This document shows, in pieces, positions 1 through 9,273 of a stretch of 64,000 bases of DNA. The stretch is taken from positions 1,801,501-1,865,500 of the forward strand of contig NZ_JAPDFL010000001.1 in the NCBI RefSeq assembly GCF_025949695.1. The letters are read 5' to 3'. Made by a program: the position numbers and the translations under genes. Positions within the stretch are counted from its first letter, which is position 1. The number at the start of each line of letters is the position of its first letter. This DNA comes from Pararhodobacter zhoushanensis. Lineage in GTDB: Bacteria; Pseudomonadota; Alphaproteobacteria; Rhodobacterales; Rhodobacteraceae. The notes under the pieces were generated by a model. It did no database searches and had not been told where the DNA came from. It saw nothing but the letters and a program-made list of their open reading frames with translations.

Positions 1-95
1 AACGGCTCACCGGCCCACAGCGCCCAGAGCGGCACCAGCAGCAGGCCCAGGGCCAGGACCGCGTTGACGGCGTATTCGCGGGATTTTTCAGGCAT
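1..95 (-). CDS. livM: Branched-chain amino acid ABC transporter permease LivM (N-terminal fragment)
   Basis: Only the first 31 codons are in the window. They read MPEKSREYAVNAVLALGLLL and continue as a hydrophobic helix, as expected for the start of a LivM-type inner-membrane permease. The start overlaps the end of livH by 8 bases, which indicates translational coupling. The assignment rests mainly on its position directly after livH and a Liv-type binding protein; the fragment alone is too short to prove the family. Confidence 0.7.
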   Translation of the reverse strand, partial: MPEKSREYAVNAVLALGLLLVPLWALWAGEP

Positions 96-1005
96 GAGCG
101 GGGAACAATCCCTTGGGGCGGATGACCAGCACGGCGGCCATCAGCACATAGATCAGCATCGAGGCAAGCGCGGCACCGATGCCGGCGGCCTGGCTTTGCT
201 CCATGAAATGACCAAAGAGCCGGGGCAGCAGGAAGCGACCCATCGTGTCGATCACGCCGACCAACAGCGCCCCGACCATCGCGCCCTTGATCGAGCCGAT
301 GCCACCGATCACGATGACCACGAAGGCGAGGATCAGCACCGGCTCGCCCATGCCGACCTGCACCGATTGCACGGCCCCGACCAGCGCTCCGGCCAGACCA
401 GCCAGACCGGCCCCCAGCGCGAAGACCAGCGTGTAAAGCGCGCGGATGTTGACGCCGAGTGCCGCGATCATCTCACGATCATTCTCACCGGCGCGAATGC
501 GGATGCCCAGACGGGTGCGCGCGATCAGCAGCCACAATCCCAGCGCCACCGCCAGGCCAAAGCCGATCAGGGCCAGCCGGTACAGCGGGTACTGCGCGAT
601 GCCCAGATTGACCGTGCCTGACAGGATCGGCGGCACATCCAGAAACAGCGGAAAGGGTCCAAAGCCGATCTTGGTTAATTCCGACAGCACGAGGATCAGC
701 GCAAACGTGGCCAGCACCTGATCCAGATGGTCGCGGTCATAGAGACGGCGCAGGACGGTTACCTCGATCAGGGCACCCGCTGCCGCCGCAGCAGCAGTGC
801 CGGCGATCAGGCCCAGCCAGAAATTGCCGCTGGCCGCAGCCGCAGCGGCGCAAAAGAACGCGCCAATCATATAAAGCGAGCCATGCGCCAGATTGATCAG
901 GCCCATCACGCCAAACACCAGCGTCAGGCCAGCGGACATGAGGAACAGCATCAGGCCCAGTTGCAGGCCATTCAGCACTTGTTCCAGAAAGAGTGCAGTG
1001 GTCAC
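88..1005 (-). CDS. livH: Branched-chain amino acid ABC transporter permease LivH
   Basis: Inner-membrane permease of 305 residues, the usual LivH length, forming the translocation channel with LivM. It shows 7-8 hydrophobic helices and the LivH signatures GLTLVFGVMGLINLAHGS near residue 27 and VIVIGGIGSIKGAMVGALL near residue 232. The cytoplasmic loop around residues 176-190 (ENDREMIAALGVN) is the EAA-like contact site for the ATPase. It follows the binding-protein gene after 65 bases and overlaps livM. The real substrate could be an amide, urea or another branched compound, since this family is broad. Confidence 0.92.
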   Translation of the reverse strand: MTTALFLEQVLNGLQLGLMLFLMSAGLTLVFGVMGLINLAHGSLYMIGAFFCAAAAAASGNFWLGLIAGTAAAAAAGALIEVTVLRRLYDRDHLDQVLATFALILVLSELTKIGFGPFPLFLDVPPILSGTVNLGIAQYPLYRLALIGFGLAVALGLWLLIARTRLGIRIRAGENDREMIAALGVNIRALYTLVFALGAGLAGLAGALVGAVQSVQVGMGEPVLILAFVVIVIGGIGSIKGAMVGALLVGVIDTMGRFLLPRLFGHFMEQSQAAGIGAALASMLIYVLMAAVLVIRPKGLFPAHA

Positions 1006-1070
1006 GGCGATCCCTTCGCGGGTCGTTGCAGAGGGGGGCGCGCGCCGTCAAGCCGCGCGCCCCGGTCAGG

Positions 1071-2228
1071 TCATTCCATCGCGCAATCGGCGGCGTAGAC
1101 GTCCTGATGATCCTCGAACGCGGTGCCGACCAGGCGGTTGGTCAGGACGCCGTCGACCGAGACGACCTCACGCGCATAGTAGTTCTGGATCGGGTGCTGG
1201 TTGTTGCCAAAGCGGAACGCCCCGCGCACCGAGTCAAAATCCGCTGCGCGCATCGCCGTGCGGAACGCGGGCAGGTCATTGATATCCGCAGCGGCCAGCG
1301 CCGACAGAATCAGGTTGGCTGAATCGAACGCCTGTGCGGCATAGACCGAGGGCAGGCGACCGTAAGCCTCCTGGAAACCGGCAACGAAGGCCTGGTTAGC
1401 CGCGTTGTCCATGTCGGGCGACCATTCGGCGGTGTTGATCACGCCCAGGGCGGCGTCGCCGACGGCGGGCAGCACGTCCTGCGAGAACGAGAAGGCGGCC
1501 GAAATGATCGGCAGGTCGATGCCCGATTGCGCGTATTGGCGCATGAAGCTGATGCCCATGCCACCCGGCTCGAAGATAAAGATCGAATCCGCGCCCGAGG
1601 CCCGGATCTGTGCGATCTCGGCGGCGAAATCGGTCTGGCCCAACTGGGTGAACAGCTCACCCGCCAGCGTGCCCTCGAAATAGCGCTTGAAGCCGGTCAG
1701 CGCGTCGATCCCGGCGGGATAGTTCGGCGCCATGATGAAGGTGTTCTCATAGCCCAGAACATTGGCGTACGCCCCCGACGCTTCATGCATCGTGTCGTTC
1801 TGATAGGCTGCGTTGAAATAGTTCGGGGTGCAGCCCGCACCGGCCAGTTGCGAGGGGCCGGCGTTGGGCGAAACGTAGATCACGTCTTGCGCGGTTGCCG
1901 AGGGCACCACCGCCATGGCGAGGTTCGACCAGACGATGCCGGTCAGGATCTGCGCGCGCTCGGACTGGATCATGCGGTCGGCGATCTGAACGGCCTGTTC
2001 GGGGCGTTGGCCGTCATCCTCGACCACCAGATGGATCGCATCCGAGCCGGACATGGACAGGGCCAGCTGAAAACCATCGCGGATATCGACGCCCAGACCC
2101 GCGCCGCCGCCCGAAAGCGTGGTGATCAGGCCGACGGTCACGGGATCCGCCAAAGCGGTGCTGGCACCGAGAGCGGCGGTCAGGCTCATCGCGGCAAGGC
2201 CTGCCGAAAGCGTGGTGCGGATGGTCAT
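1071..2228 (-). CDS. ABC transporter substrate-binding protein (Liv/amide type)
   Basis: Periplasmic type I binding protein (Peripla_BP_6 family), 385 residues. The ATG at 2228 is chosen over a longer in-frame start because it has a GGGAG ribosome site just upstream and opens a clean signal peptide (MTIRTTLSAGLAAM ... ASTALA, cleavage near residue 27). The mature part begins DPVTVGLITTLSGGGAGLGVDIRDGF, typical of LivJ/AmiC/UrtA-like proteins. It captures the ligand for the LivH/LivM channel encoded downstream. The ligand cannot be read from the sequence. Confidence 0.88.
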   Translation of the reverse strand: MTIRTTLSAGLAAMSLTAALGASTALADPVTVGLITTLSGGGAGLGVDIRDGFQLALSMSGSDAIHLVVEDDGQRPEQAVQIADRMIQSERAQILTGIVWSNLAMAVVPSATAQDVIYVSPNAGPSQLAGAGCTPNYFNAAYQNDTMHEASGAYANVLGYENTFIMAPNYPAGIDALTGFKRYFEGTLAGELFTQLGQTDFAAEIAQIRASGADSIFIFEPGGMGISFMRQYAQSGIDLPIISAAFSFSQDVLPAVGDAALGVINTAEWSPDMDNAANQAFVAGFQEAYGRLPSVYAAQAFDSANLILSALAAADINDLPAFRTAMRAADFDSVRGAFRFGNNQHPIQNYYAREVVSVDGVLTNRLVGTAFEDHQDVYAADCAME

Positions 2229-2593
2229 GGTGAAACTCCCAGTCTGGTTACCGTCTGACGCGGCGAATAGAGCGGAGGTTAGCAGAGCGTGACCGGCTTG
2301 CAATCATTTTAAACTTCAAGCATCCAAGTTATTCGAGCGTGAACTTTCGCGTTAAAGTCGGTGGATTCATGCGTTCTGCGTGGGGTCCAACCACCGCCTG
2401 GGTCCCTGATGCGGCATGGCACTGGTGGCTGAGAAGCGTCGCCTGCACGGGGCTTCTCGGCCAGCCAAAACCGAACGCGGGGCGGCAGGCCTTCGGTTTG
2501 CGAACCTCTGCCCGCTGCGAGCGCGGCTTTGGCTGTCGCGCAGGTCGACCCAGGGCCAGCCCGGGATCGGCGCCGCGTTTGCAGCGCCCGGTT
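2229..2593. other. Intergenic stretch without a convincing gene
   Basis: About 365 bases separate the leftward flagellar operon end from the start of the binding protein. Near 2300-2345 it is locally AT-richer (aatcattttaaacttcaagc), where a promoter for the Liv operon would be expected. Open frames here have no plausible ribosome sites and no recognisable protein features. No clear intrinsic terminator is visible for the flagellar operon. Confidence 0.5.
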
Positions 2594-5047
2594 TCAATTG
2601 CGCACCTGTACCAGAGGGGTCAGGGCTTCACGCAGGCGCTCGCTTTCGGCCAGCAACGTCGAACTGCGCCGAACCAGCCCAAACCTGTTGAAAATCGCAC
2701 CCGGATCGTCCGGAATCGGGCCCGTTGCCAGGTCGGCAACGCTCGAGCGGCCAACCTCGGCGGTGGGTGGCGGCTCGGCGATCGGCGTGCCGTCGCCGGG
2801 CATGCGGGGTGCCGCGCGCGCTTGGGGCTCTTGCGGCGAGAGATCCGGGTCGGCATTGGCGCGATCCGGTGTTGCGGGTTCTGCGCCTGTCGGGGCCGCG
2901 TCCTGCGTCGCGGCCTCATGGGCCTGGGGCGCTGATTGATCCGCCTGCGCGCGGGCCACTTCTGCATGGCCGGGCGTGCGGCCCAAAATCTGGCTGAGTC
3001 CCGCCGCGTCGGCGGTCGGTGGAGCCTCTGCGCCGTGCAGGGTTTCCAGTCGTCGCCAATCGCCGGCAAGAATGACGGCGCGCGCTTCGGCGTCGGTCAC
3101 CCCGAGCGCGGCGAATTCCGCCGCCGCGCCGGCGTGATCGCCGATCTGGCCGAGCGCGGCCGCACGGGTCTGGCGTGCATCGGTCGTATGGTCATCGGCC
3201 AGCAGGGTGAGGGCCTGCTCAGGATCGCCTTCTGACACCCAGGCGCGGGCCCGCAGCACGCGCGCTTCCGGATCGTCGAGGGTGCCGACCAAGCTGTGCA
3301 CCGGCGTAACGAGGCCAAGATCGAGCAAACGCTTGGCCAGTTTGCGCCGCGTTTGCGGTGTCAGACCCGGCGCGCGCCAGTCTTCACGCGCGAGGACCGT
3401 CTCGACGATACCGAAATCGCTGCCCGTATCCGCCAGCGCGGCCCAGACCTCGTCCCGCAGTGTTTCGATCAAGCGACGGTTTTCGCCGGTCTCCTGCACC
3501 CAGCTTTCCAGCCGGTCCAGCGCCGCAAACGCGTCCGGGCTGGACCCCGAGCGCGCATGCAGCCGGATCACCGACGCCATGAGTTCTGCGCCTTCGGATT
3601 CAGTGCGCGCTGCGGCGGCCAACGCGGCAGCCCCTTCGAGCGTTTCTGAATCCAGACCGTTTTGAGTTTGCAGGGCAAGGTCGAGACGGGTCTGAACCGT
3701 TTCGGCGTTGCTGCCGCCCTCATGCTCAAGCCGCGCCGCCGCATCGACGGGGTGGCCGCGCGCGCGATCCAGCAGGGCCTCGGCCAGCGCGACATCCTGC
3801 GGCACCGTCCAGGAAGAGCGGCGCAGGCTGTCGGCGACGATGCGCGCGGCGTCGAGTGCGCCGACCTCTGCGAGGCGCTCGGCAAGAGGCAGGCCGACGC
3901 GGGCGCGAAGCGAGGGCGAGAGCAGGCTATAGGTGAGCGCGATGGCGTCATCGTTCTGGCGCACCGCGTCGGCGTCTGCCCCGGCCAGAACGGCCATGAG
4001 CGCCGCGATCCCACCGCAGTCGATCGCCTGCGCCAGCCGCATGCGCGAGTTGGTGGCGCGGTCCTCCAGCACATCCGCGACACCAAGCGCGAAGTCGCGC
4101 CCGGCGACAATGTCCTGACTGTTCACCAACAGCGCGTGGGCCTCTGCGCCGAACCCGGCAGAGAGATAGAGCCCGACCAAGGCGGCACGCGCGGCGGGAT
4201 CCGGTTGATCGAATTCGCCATACAGTGCGCGCGCCAGCCTGCCGTGCTCGGCAGAGAAATCTTCGGTGTTCTGGGTCAATAGCGATTCGAGTCGGTCGGC
4301 CCCCTGACAGAACTCTGGTGGTCGGGCCACCGTCAGGGCACCGGGATCTGCGCGGTCCATCACCGTGGTGACGCGCATGTTCGCAGGCAGATCGGGGGTG
4401 GGGGTGCTGCTGAGCAACCCTACGTCGGGGATCGGCGCGTCGATTGCCGCGTCCAGAATCCCCTGACCCAGCGCTTGCGCGACTGTGCGGCCGAGATCCT
4501 CTGCCAGAGTGGCGAGCCGAGGGTCTTCGGCAACAGCCTCCTCTGGCCCGGCGGTCAGAAGGGGCATCGCGCGGGCAAGCTGCGTCCCGGCGCTGCGCGC
4601 GGTCGCGATCGGGTCGAGGGGCGGCGGGCGGCGTGGAGGACTGGTGGGCAGAGCGGGTGGAAGCGGGGTTTCTTGCGCGGGTTCCTCAGGCGGCGGGTTG
4701 CCGATATCGAGCACGATCAGCCCGGGACGTTCCTCCCAGGCGGTGACGGGGCAGGCGCAGTCCATGGTCAGGGTCAGGACTGGCCCTTCGGCCGTGGCAT
4801 CGGCCAAGCGTGTCCTCGGAATGCGTCGAAAGAGTTGCGAAAGGTCGAAGCGGATGGCTGCGCCCTCGATGGTCAGCGCCCGGCTGCGTCCGTCGGGCGA
4901 GAGGCGCCAGCCGGTGCCAGCGGGCACAGCCAGAACAAGCCGCGTAAAATCAGCATGTTCGCCCGCCCTCGGCGTGACAACTTGCGCCGAAACCGGCGCG
5001 GTGAGCAGGCACAAGGCTGCGACAAGCCGGAGATAGAGGCGCATCAT
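2594..5047 (-). CDS. Large periplasmic helical-repeat protein of the motA operon
   Basis: I do not recognise a named family. The start is the ATG at 5047, because its first base region overlaps the motA stop (ATGA), giving 817 residues. A signal peptide (MMRLYLRLVAALCLLTAPVSA) is followed at residues 22-120 by a beta-rich domain resembling AMIN modules, a proline-rich linker, a long alanine/leucine-rich helical-repeat region (about 260-690), a proline/alanine-rich acidic stretch (about 690-780) and a conserved-looking tail FNRFGLVRRSSTLLAESERL. Being translationally coupled to motA and preceded by a MotE-like gene suggests a periplasmic role at the flagellar stator. A MotC-like function is an inference. 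Roseobacter motility screens have found uncharacterised motility proteins, and this could be one. Confidence 0.7.
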   Translation of the reverse strand: MMRLYLRLVAALCLLTAPVSAQVVTPRAGEHADFTRLVLAVPAGTGWRLSPDGRSRALTIEGAAIRFDLSQLFRRIPRTRLADATAEGPVLTLTMDCACPVTAWEERPGLIVLDIGNPPPEEPAQETPLPPALPTSPPRRPPPLDPIATARSAGTQLARAMPLLTAGPEEAVAEDPRLATLAEDLGRTVAQALGQGILDAAIDAPIPDVGLLSSTPTPDLPANMRVTTVMDRADPGALTVARPPEFCQGADRLESLLTQNTEDFSAEHGRLARALYGEFDQPDPAARAALVGLYLSAGFGAEAHALLVNSQDIVAGRDFALGVADVLEDRATNSRMRLAQAIDCGGIAALMAVLAGADADAVRQNDDAIALTYSLLSPSLRARVGLPLAERLAEVGALDAARIVADSLRRSSWTVPQDVALAEALLDRARGHPVDAAARLEHEGGSNAETVQTRLDLALQTQNGLDSETLEGAAALAAAARTESEGAELMASVIRLHARSGSSPDAFAALDRLESWVQETGENRRLIETLRDEVWAALADTGSDFGIVETVLAREDWRAPGLTPQTRRKLAKRLLDLGLVTPVHSLVGTLDDPEARVLRARAWVSEGDPEQALTLLADDHTTDARQTRAAALGQIGDHAGAAAEFAALGVTDAEARAVILAGDWRRLETLHGAEAPPTADAAGLSQILGRTPGHAEVARAQADQSAPQAHEAATQDAAPTGAEPATPDRANADPDLSPQEPQARAAPRMPGDGTPIAEPPPTAEVGRSSVADLATGPIPDDPGAIFNRFGLVRRSSTLLAESERLREALTPLVQVRN

Positions 5048-5913
5048 CCCGCCTCTCGTTTGAGGCTGCGCATCGCTTCTTCGAGGTCGCCGTAGCTGGG
5101 GCGCAGATGATGCGGCGTGTTCTGGCGCCCCACCTCGATGCACATGTTGGCCGGATGGTTGTGAAGATTGGCGATCAGAACTTCGCGGATGAGTTTGTAA
5201 AAATGCGAATCATCCTGAACCACCGTGCCCATTTTCGACGCGAAAGGCCCAACGAAGCCATAGGCCAGGAACACGCCGAGGAAGGTGCCGACCAGTGCGC
5301 CGCCAATCAGGCCGCCGAGCACTTCGGGCGGCTGGTCGATGGCCGCCATTGTCTTGATGACGCCCAGAACCGCCGCCACAATGCCCAGGGCTGGAAGTCC
5401 GTCGGCCACCGTCTGCATCGCATGGCTGGAATGCATCGCGTGTTCGAACGACGCTTCCATGCGTTTGTCGAGCACCTCTTCGACCTGCATCGGGTCGTCA
5501 TAGCTGAGGGTCATCGACCGCAGCGTGTCGCAGATCAGTTCGATCGCTTCATGGTCTTTCTGGATCTTGGGGTATCGGCTGATGATATCCGAGCTGTCGG
5601 GCGCTTCGATATGTTCTTCCAGCGCGACGGGATTTTGCCGTGCCAGCCGGATCAGTTCAAAGAGCAGGCAGAGCAAGTCATTGTAGTCTTTGGGTTTCCA
5701 GCTGGCCCCCTTGAATACCTTGCCGATGTCTTTGAGCGTTTGCTTTACGCCTGCGCCATTGTTGGCGATGAGAAAGGCCCCCACCGCCGCGCCGCCAATC
5801 ATGGTCATTTCATAGGGCAGGGAGTGCAGGATGATGTCGAAGTGGCCGCCGGCCATGACAAAGCCGCCGAACACCATCACGAAAACCACGACGATGCCGA
5901 TGATGCCGATCAT
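5044..5913 (-). CDS. motA: Flagellar motor stator protein MotA
   Basis: Inner-membrane stator subunit that couples ion flow to flagellar rotation, 289 residues as in E. coli MotA. Transmembrane helices are visible at residues 2-22 and 33-52 and a paired block at about 170-220 containing the conserved PALGIVAAVLGVIKTM and GGALVGTFLGVFLAYGFVGP. The cytoplasmic loop (60-165) carries the charged face that contacts FliG. No motB is adjacent in this window, so its partner must lie elsewhere. The gene overlaps the downstream periplasmic protein by four bases. Confidence 0.96.
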   Translation of the reverse strand: MIGIIGIVVVFVMVFGGFVMAGGHFDIILHSLPYEMTMIGGAAVGAFLIANNGAGVKQTLKDIGKVFKGASWKPKDYNDLLCLLFELIRLARQNPVALEEHIEAPDSSDIISRYPKIQKDHEAIELICDTLRSMTLSYDDPMQVEEVLDKRMEASFEHAMHSSHAMQTVADGLPALGIVAAVLGVIKTMAAIDQPPEVLGGLIGGALVGTFLGVFLAYGFVGPFASKMGTVVQDDSHFYKLIREVLIANLHNHPANMCIEVGRQNTPHHLRPSYGDLEEAMRSLKREAG

Positions 5914-5979
5914 GAATCGCTCCGTTTCTCTCTGGGTCGAGGCTGACAGGGAGGTCTTAAAAAATGCTTCACCGCTGGG

Positions 5980-6564
5980 TCATTCACGCGGGACAAGCGC
6001 ATTGCGACCGGCCAGAATCGCGCTCAGCCCATAGGCTTGGCGCGGGTCCAGACCGGCGAGGATGTCGGCGGCCACCTGCGAGTCGAGCCGGGCCAGAAAA
6101 CCTGCCGCGAACTGTGGGTCCATTTCGGTAAAGACGGCTGCGGCATCTTCGGGTTTCATGACCGCAAACACCGACACCAACCGGGTGATGTCATCCTCGG
6201 CGGCGCGGTCTGCCAGTGCCATGGTCGCGGCCAGGTCTGCCTCGGCCCCTTGCAGGGCTTCGATTTGTGCCTGAACCCGCTCCTGTGCGGCGGCGAGCAG
6301 CGCCTCGCGCTCGTCAAGGGTGGCTTCGCGTTGCGCAACCTCTTGTTCGCGTTGCCGGATTTCAAGCAGCAGTTGTGCGTCGCTCACCGGGCTGGAACGC
6401 AGGGCACCCGAGGTGCTGGTGGCACTTTCAGGCTCGGGGTCCTGCGCCAACGCTTCACCCATGCCCGAGGCAAGACGCAGCCCTGCGCCGATAAAGAAGG
6501 CCAGTGCCAGCAAGGGCAGGACGCGGGCCCGGCGTTTTCGCCGGGGCGGGGCGGCGCGCGCCAT
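5980..6564 (-). CDS. MotE-like flagellar protein with MgtE N-terminal-type domain
   Basis: 194-residue protein from the ATG at 6564; a GTG at 6567 would add one residue. It has a basic N terminus, one membrane helix or uncleaved signal (VLPLLALAFFIGAGLRLASG), a coiled coil at about 60-120 (REQEVAQREATLDEREALL) and a C-terminal MgtE-type helical domain with MKPEDAAAVFTEMDPQFAAGFLARL and repeats of the D-P/AAA pattern. MotE in Sinorhizobium has this layout and serves as a chaperone for periplasmic MotC. Overlap with the preceding gene and closeness to motA support a stator-assembly role. Confidence 0.75.
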   Translation of the reverse strand: MARAAPPRRKRRARVLPLLALAFFIGAGLRLASGMGEALAQDPEPESATSTSGALRSSPVSDAQLLLEIRQREQEVAQREATLDEREALLAAAQERVQAQIEALQGAEADLAATMALADRAAEDDITRLVSVFAVMKPEDAAAVFTEMDPQFAAGFLARLDSQVAADILAGLDPRQAYGLSAILAGRNALVPRE

Positions 6565-6995
6565 CACGAGGCCTCGGGCGCATGCCGCCGCCGCAGGACG
6601 CGGGCGCGCGGCGGGGCTTCGGGTTCTGCCACGCGGGCCGGGCCGCGCTGCGCCGTCTCGGTTGGCCAGGGTGACGGTGGGCGCACGCTTTGCGGCTGTG
6701 CGACGGGCTCGTCGGGAAGATCATGCAGCGAGGCGACCAGCAATTGCAGCTTGCGCGCAACGGTTTCGGCCCGCGCGGTCTGCCCCTCCAGCTGTGCGCC
6801 GCTGCGTCCCGCCGTCTCTTGCGCGGCTTTGAGTGACCGTGCCAAATCATCGACCTGCGCCGACAGCATGGCGATTGCGCTGCCCATGCCGCCCTCAAGC
6901 GAGCCGAGCGCGCTGAGCCGCCGCGACAAGATCACGCAATACAGACCGGCCCCAAGGGCAGCGGCGGCCAACAGCAGATCGGAGAGAAAATTCAT
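6564..6995 (-). CDS. Membrane-anchored coiled-coil protein in flagellar operon
   Basis: Unrecognised 143-residue protein. It begins with one transmembrane helix (FLSDLLLAAAALGAGLYCVIL), followed by a coiled-coil segment at about 35-90 (AIAMLSAQVDDLARSLKAAQ) and a basic, proline-rich tail rich in arginine. ATG at 6995 is used; an immediately upstream GTG at 6998 is possible. It sits 10 bases after fliL and overlaps the MotE-like gene, so it is very likely made with the motor proteins. The cytoplasmic coiled coil suggests a scaffold role, which is inference. Confidence 0.65.
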   Translation of the reverse strand: MNFLSDLLLAAAALGAGLYCVILSRRLSALGSLEGGMGSAIAMLSAQVDDLARSLKAAQETAGRSGAQLEGQTARAETVARKLQLLVASLHDLPDEPVAQPQSVRPPSPWPTETAQRGPARVAEPEAPPRARVLRRRHAPEAS

Positions 6996-7005
6996 CACAA
7001 GCCCC

Positions 7006-7554
7006 TCAATTGAACACGAATTCGATGACCAGCAGATCGTTGACCAGACCCGGCCCGGTGACGATCTGCACCCGGCGCAGCATCTGCGCTCGCAACCGCA
7101 TCAGGGCGGCGGGTTCTTCCAGCTCGTGCGGGTCCAGCGCCCGCAGATAGATGTTGAGCACATCGACGATGCGCGGCATCAGGCGCTGCACCTCAACCGC
7201 CGCACCGGGGCCGACCTCAAGCTGGGCCGAAAACCGCAGATGCCGCGCGTCGCCCCGCGTACCCAGATTGACAGTGATCGGATCGACCGGGACGAAGGCG
7301 GTACTGCCCACGGCCCCATCGCCGCCCTCAGAGGGCGCGCTGGCGCCGTGACCCTCCGCCGCAGGGGCGCCATGGGCGGCGGCGGGGCCGTCCGTGGCGG
7401 CGCTGTCGCTGCCGCCCAGAAGCGAATCGAGCAGCCCCGAATACGTCGCATAGAAGCCACCGCCGCCCCCGGCCAGCGCCAGAACCAGCCCGATCAGAAG
7501 CGGGAGTTTTGATGCTTTTGCAGGGGTTTGGTCGGTCTCGGCATTGGTGGCCAT
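7006..7554 (-). CDS. fliL: Flagellar basal body-associated protein FliL
   Basis: 182-residue inner-membrane protein that surrounds the stator and modulates motor torque. The ATG at 7554 is chosen because GGAGGG lies at the right spacing; a longer in-frame start lacks this. After a charged cytoplasmic N terminus there is one helix (LPLLIGLVLALAGGGGGFYATYSG), a low-complexity Gly/Ala/Ser linker at about 50-90, then the FliL domain with VPVDPITVNLGTRGDARHLRFSAQ and the ending LVNDLLVIEFVFN. It heads the leftward operon fliL / coiled-coil / motE-like / motA / large periplasmic protein. Confidence 0.93.
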   Translation of the reverse strand: MATNAETDQTPAKASKLPLLIGLVLALAGGGGGFYATYSGLLDSLLGGSDSAATDGPAAAHGAPAAEGHGASAPSEGGDGAVGSTAFVPVDPITVNLGTRGDARHLRFSAQLEVGPGAAVEVQRLMPRIVDVLNIYLRALDPHELEEPAALMRLRAQMLRRVQIVTGPGLVNDLLVIEFVFN

Positions 7555-7625
7555 GGCAAGGTGCCCTCCGGTTGGGTCGAATCGTGTTCGTCGCATGTTC
7601 CGGGGTCTGTTTTCGCATCATGTGG

Positions 7626-7640
7626 CTAACCGATTGTTAA
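7626..7640. promoter_or_regulatory. CtrA-type box between fliL and fliF
   Basis: The bases CTAA-CCGATTG-TTAA form a near-consensus CtrA site (TTAA-N7-TTAA) with one mismatch in the left half. It sits in the 137-base gap between the divergent fliL and fliF operons, about 52 bases before the fliF start. CtrA is known to activate flagellar genes in Rhodobacterales, so control of one or both operons is plausible. No clear sigma-70 hexamers are evident beside it. Confidence 0.55.
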
Positions 7641-7691
7641 TCGAAACAGGGCAAGGATCGATTCAACCGGGCAGAACGTCCGCGAAAGGGA

Positions 7692-9273
7692 ATGGTCTTG
7701 GAACAGCTCCTCTCCGTGTGGAACACCTTGGAACCGCGCCGCCGCGTGATCGCCGTTGTGGCCAGTCTGGGCGTCTTTGCCGCCGTGCTCCTGCTTGCGC
7801 GCGCGGCAACCGCGCCGGGTATGTCACTGCTCTATGCCGGACTTGAAGGCGCACAGGCCGGTGAGGTGATTCAGGCGCTCGACCAACGCAATGTCGGCTA
7901 TGAGGTGCGCGGCGATGCGATCTATGTCGAGGCGACGCAGCGCGATGAAATGCGCATGGCCCTGGCGGCGCAGGGCCTGCCGGCGAATTCCTCGACCGGA
8001 TACGAATTGCTCGACGGGCTGACCGGTTTTGGCACCACGGCGCAGATGTTCGACGCCGCCTATTGGCGGGCGAAAGAGGGGGAACTGGCGCGCACGATCA
8101 TGGCCAGCCCGCATATCCGGTTCGCCCGCGTGCATATTTCCCAAGGCGCGACGCAACCGTTCCGGCGCGACCAGCAGGCCTCGGCCTCGGTCACGGTGAC
8201 GCCTGCGGGGCCGCCGCTGACCCCGGCACAGGCGCAGGCGCTGCGGTTTCTGGTGGCCTCGGCGGCGGCGGGCCTGCACGCCGAGGATGTCGCGGTGATC
8301 GATTCGAACGGCGGGATGATCGTGGCCGATGATACAGGGCCGGGGGCGCAAGCGAACGACCGCGCCGAGCTGATGCGCCATAATGTCGAGCGTCTGCTGG
8401 AAGCCCGTGTCGGCCCCGGCCGCGCGGTGGTCGAGGTGAATATCGAGACCGTCACCGACCGCGAAACCATCACCGAACGGCGGATAGACCCCGAAACCCG
8501 CACCGCCGTCAGCCAGGAGACCGAAGAGCGCAATGTGACCTCCAGCGACACCGGCGGGTCGGGCGTGTCGGTGGCGTCGAACCTGCCCGACGGTGACGCG
8601 GCGGCGACCGACGGGCGCTCGGAATCGCGCGAACAGCTCTCGCGTGAGCGAGATCGACTGGGAGGTGAGCCAGACCAGTCGCGAATTCGAGCGCGGACCG
8701 GGGTCGATCCGCCGTCTGACGGTCGCCGTTCTGGTGGATGGTGTGCGCAATGTCGATGCCAATGGCGTCGAACAATGGACCGCCCGGCCGGAAGAGGAAC
8801 TGGAGGCGTTGCGCGCGCTGGTGTCCTCGGCCGTGGGTCTGGATGAGGCGCGCGGCGACGTCATCACCCTGCGCTCGCTGCAATTCGAGCCGGTTCTCGA
8901 TCAGAACGGCACGGTCGGCGTGGCCAGCTGGGTATCGCAGCTCGACCTGATGGGCCTGATCCGGCTGGGTGCGCTGAGTGCTGTGGTGCTGTTCCTTGCG
9001 CTGTTCGTGCTGCGCCCGTTGCTGAAGGGCGGCACTGTGCGCAGCAGCGGCGGGTTTGACGAGGAAGACACCAATCTGATGTCCGGCTTTGCGCCGATGA
9101 TCGCGATGAGCCCAAGCCTGACCGGCGAGATTGACAGCGATTTCGGCGGCAGTTCCGGCGATGAAGACGCCCCCGATCCTGTCGAGCGCATGCGCCAGCT
9201 GATCTCCGAGCGGCAGGACGAAACGCTAGAAATCCTGCGCAGCTGGATGGAAGAACCCGAGGAGCCGCGCTGA
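7692..9273 (+). CDS. fliF: Flagellar MS-ring protein FliF (reading frame broken once)
   Basis: FliF builds the MS ring in the inner membrane. The first frame (7692 to about 8650) gives the N-terminal helix (VIAVVASLGVFAAVLLLARA) and the ring-building domains; a second frame continues from about 8652 with IDWEVSQTSREFERGPGS, the second helix (LGALSAVVLFLALFVLRPLL) and the FliG-binding tail ending EILRSWMEEPEEP. Removing one base near 8651 (gagcgAgatc) joins them into a normal 526-residue protein reading SRERIDWEVSQ. Both parts are well conserved, so an assembly error or very recent mutation is likely. The end overlaps fliH by one base. Confidence 0.9.

Noticed and set aside
64..1322. Several long open frames on the plus strand opposite livH and the binding protein
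   Set aside because: They are antisense shadows in GC-rich DNA: biased composition, no ribosome sites, no domains.
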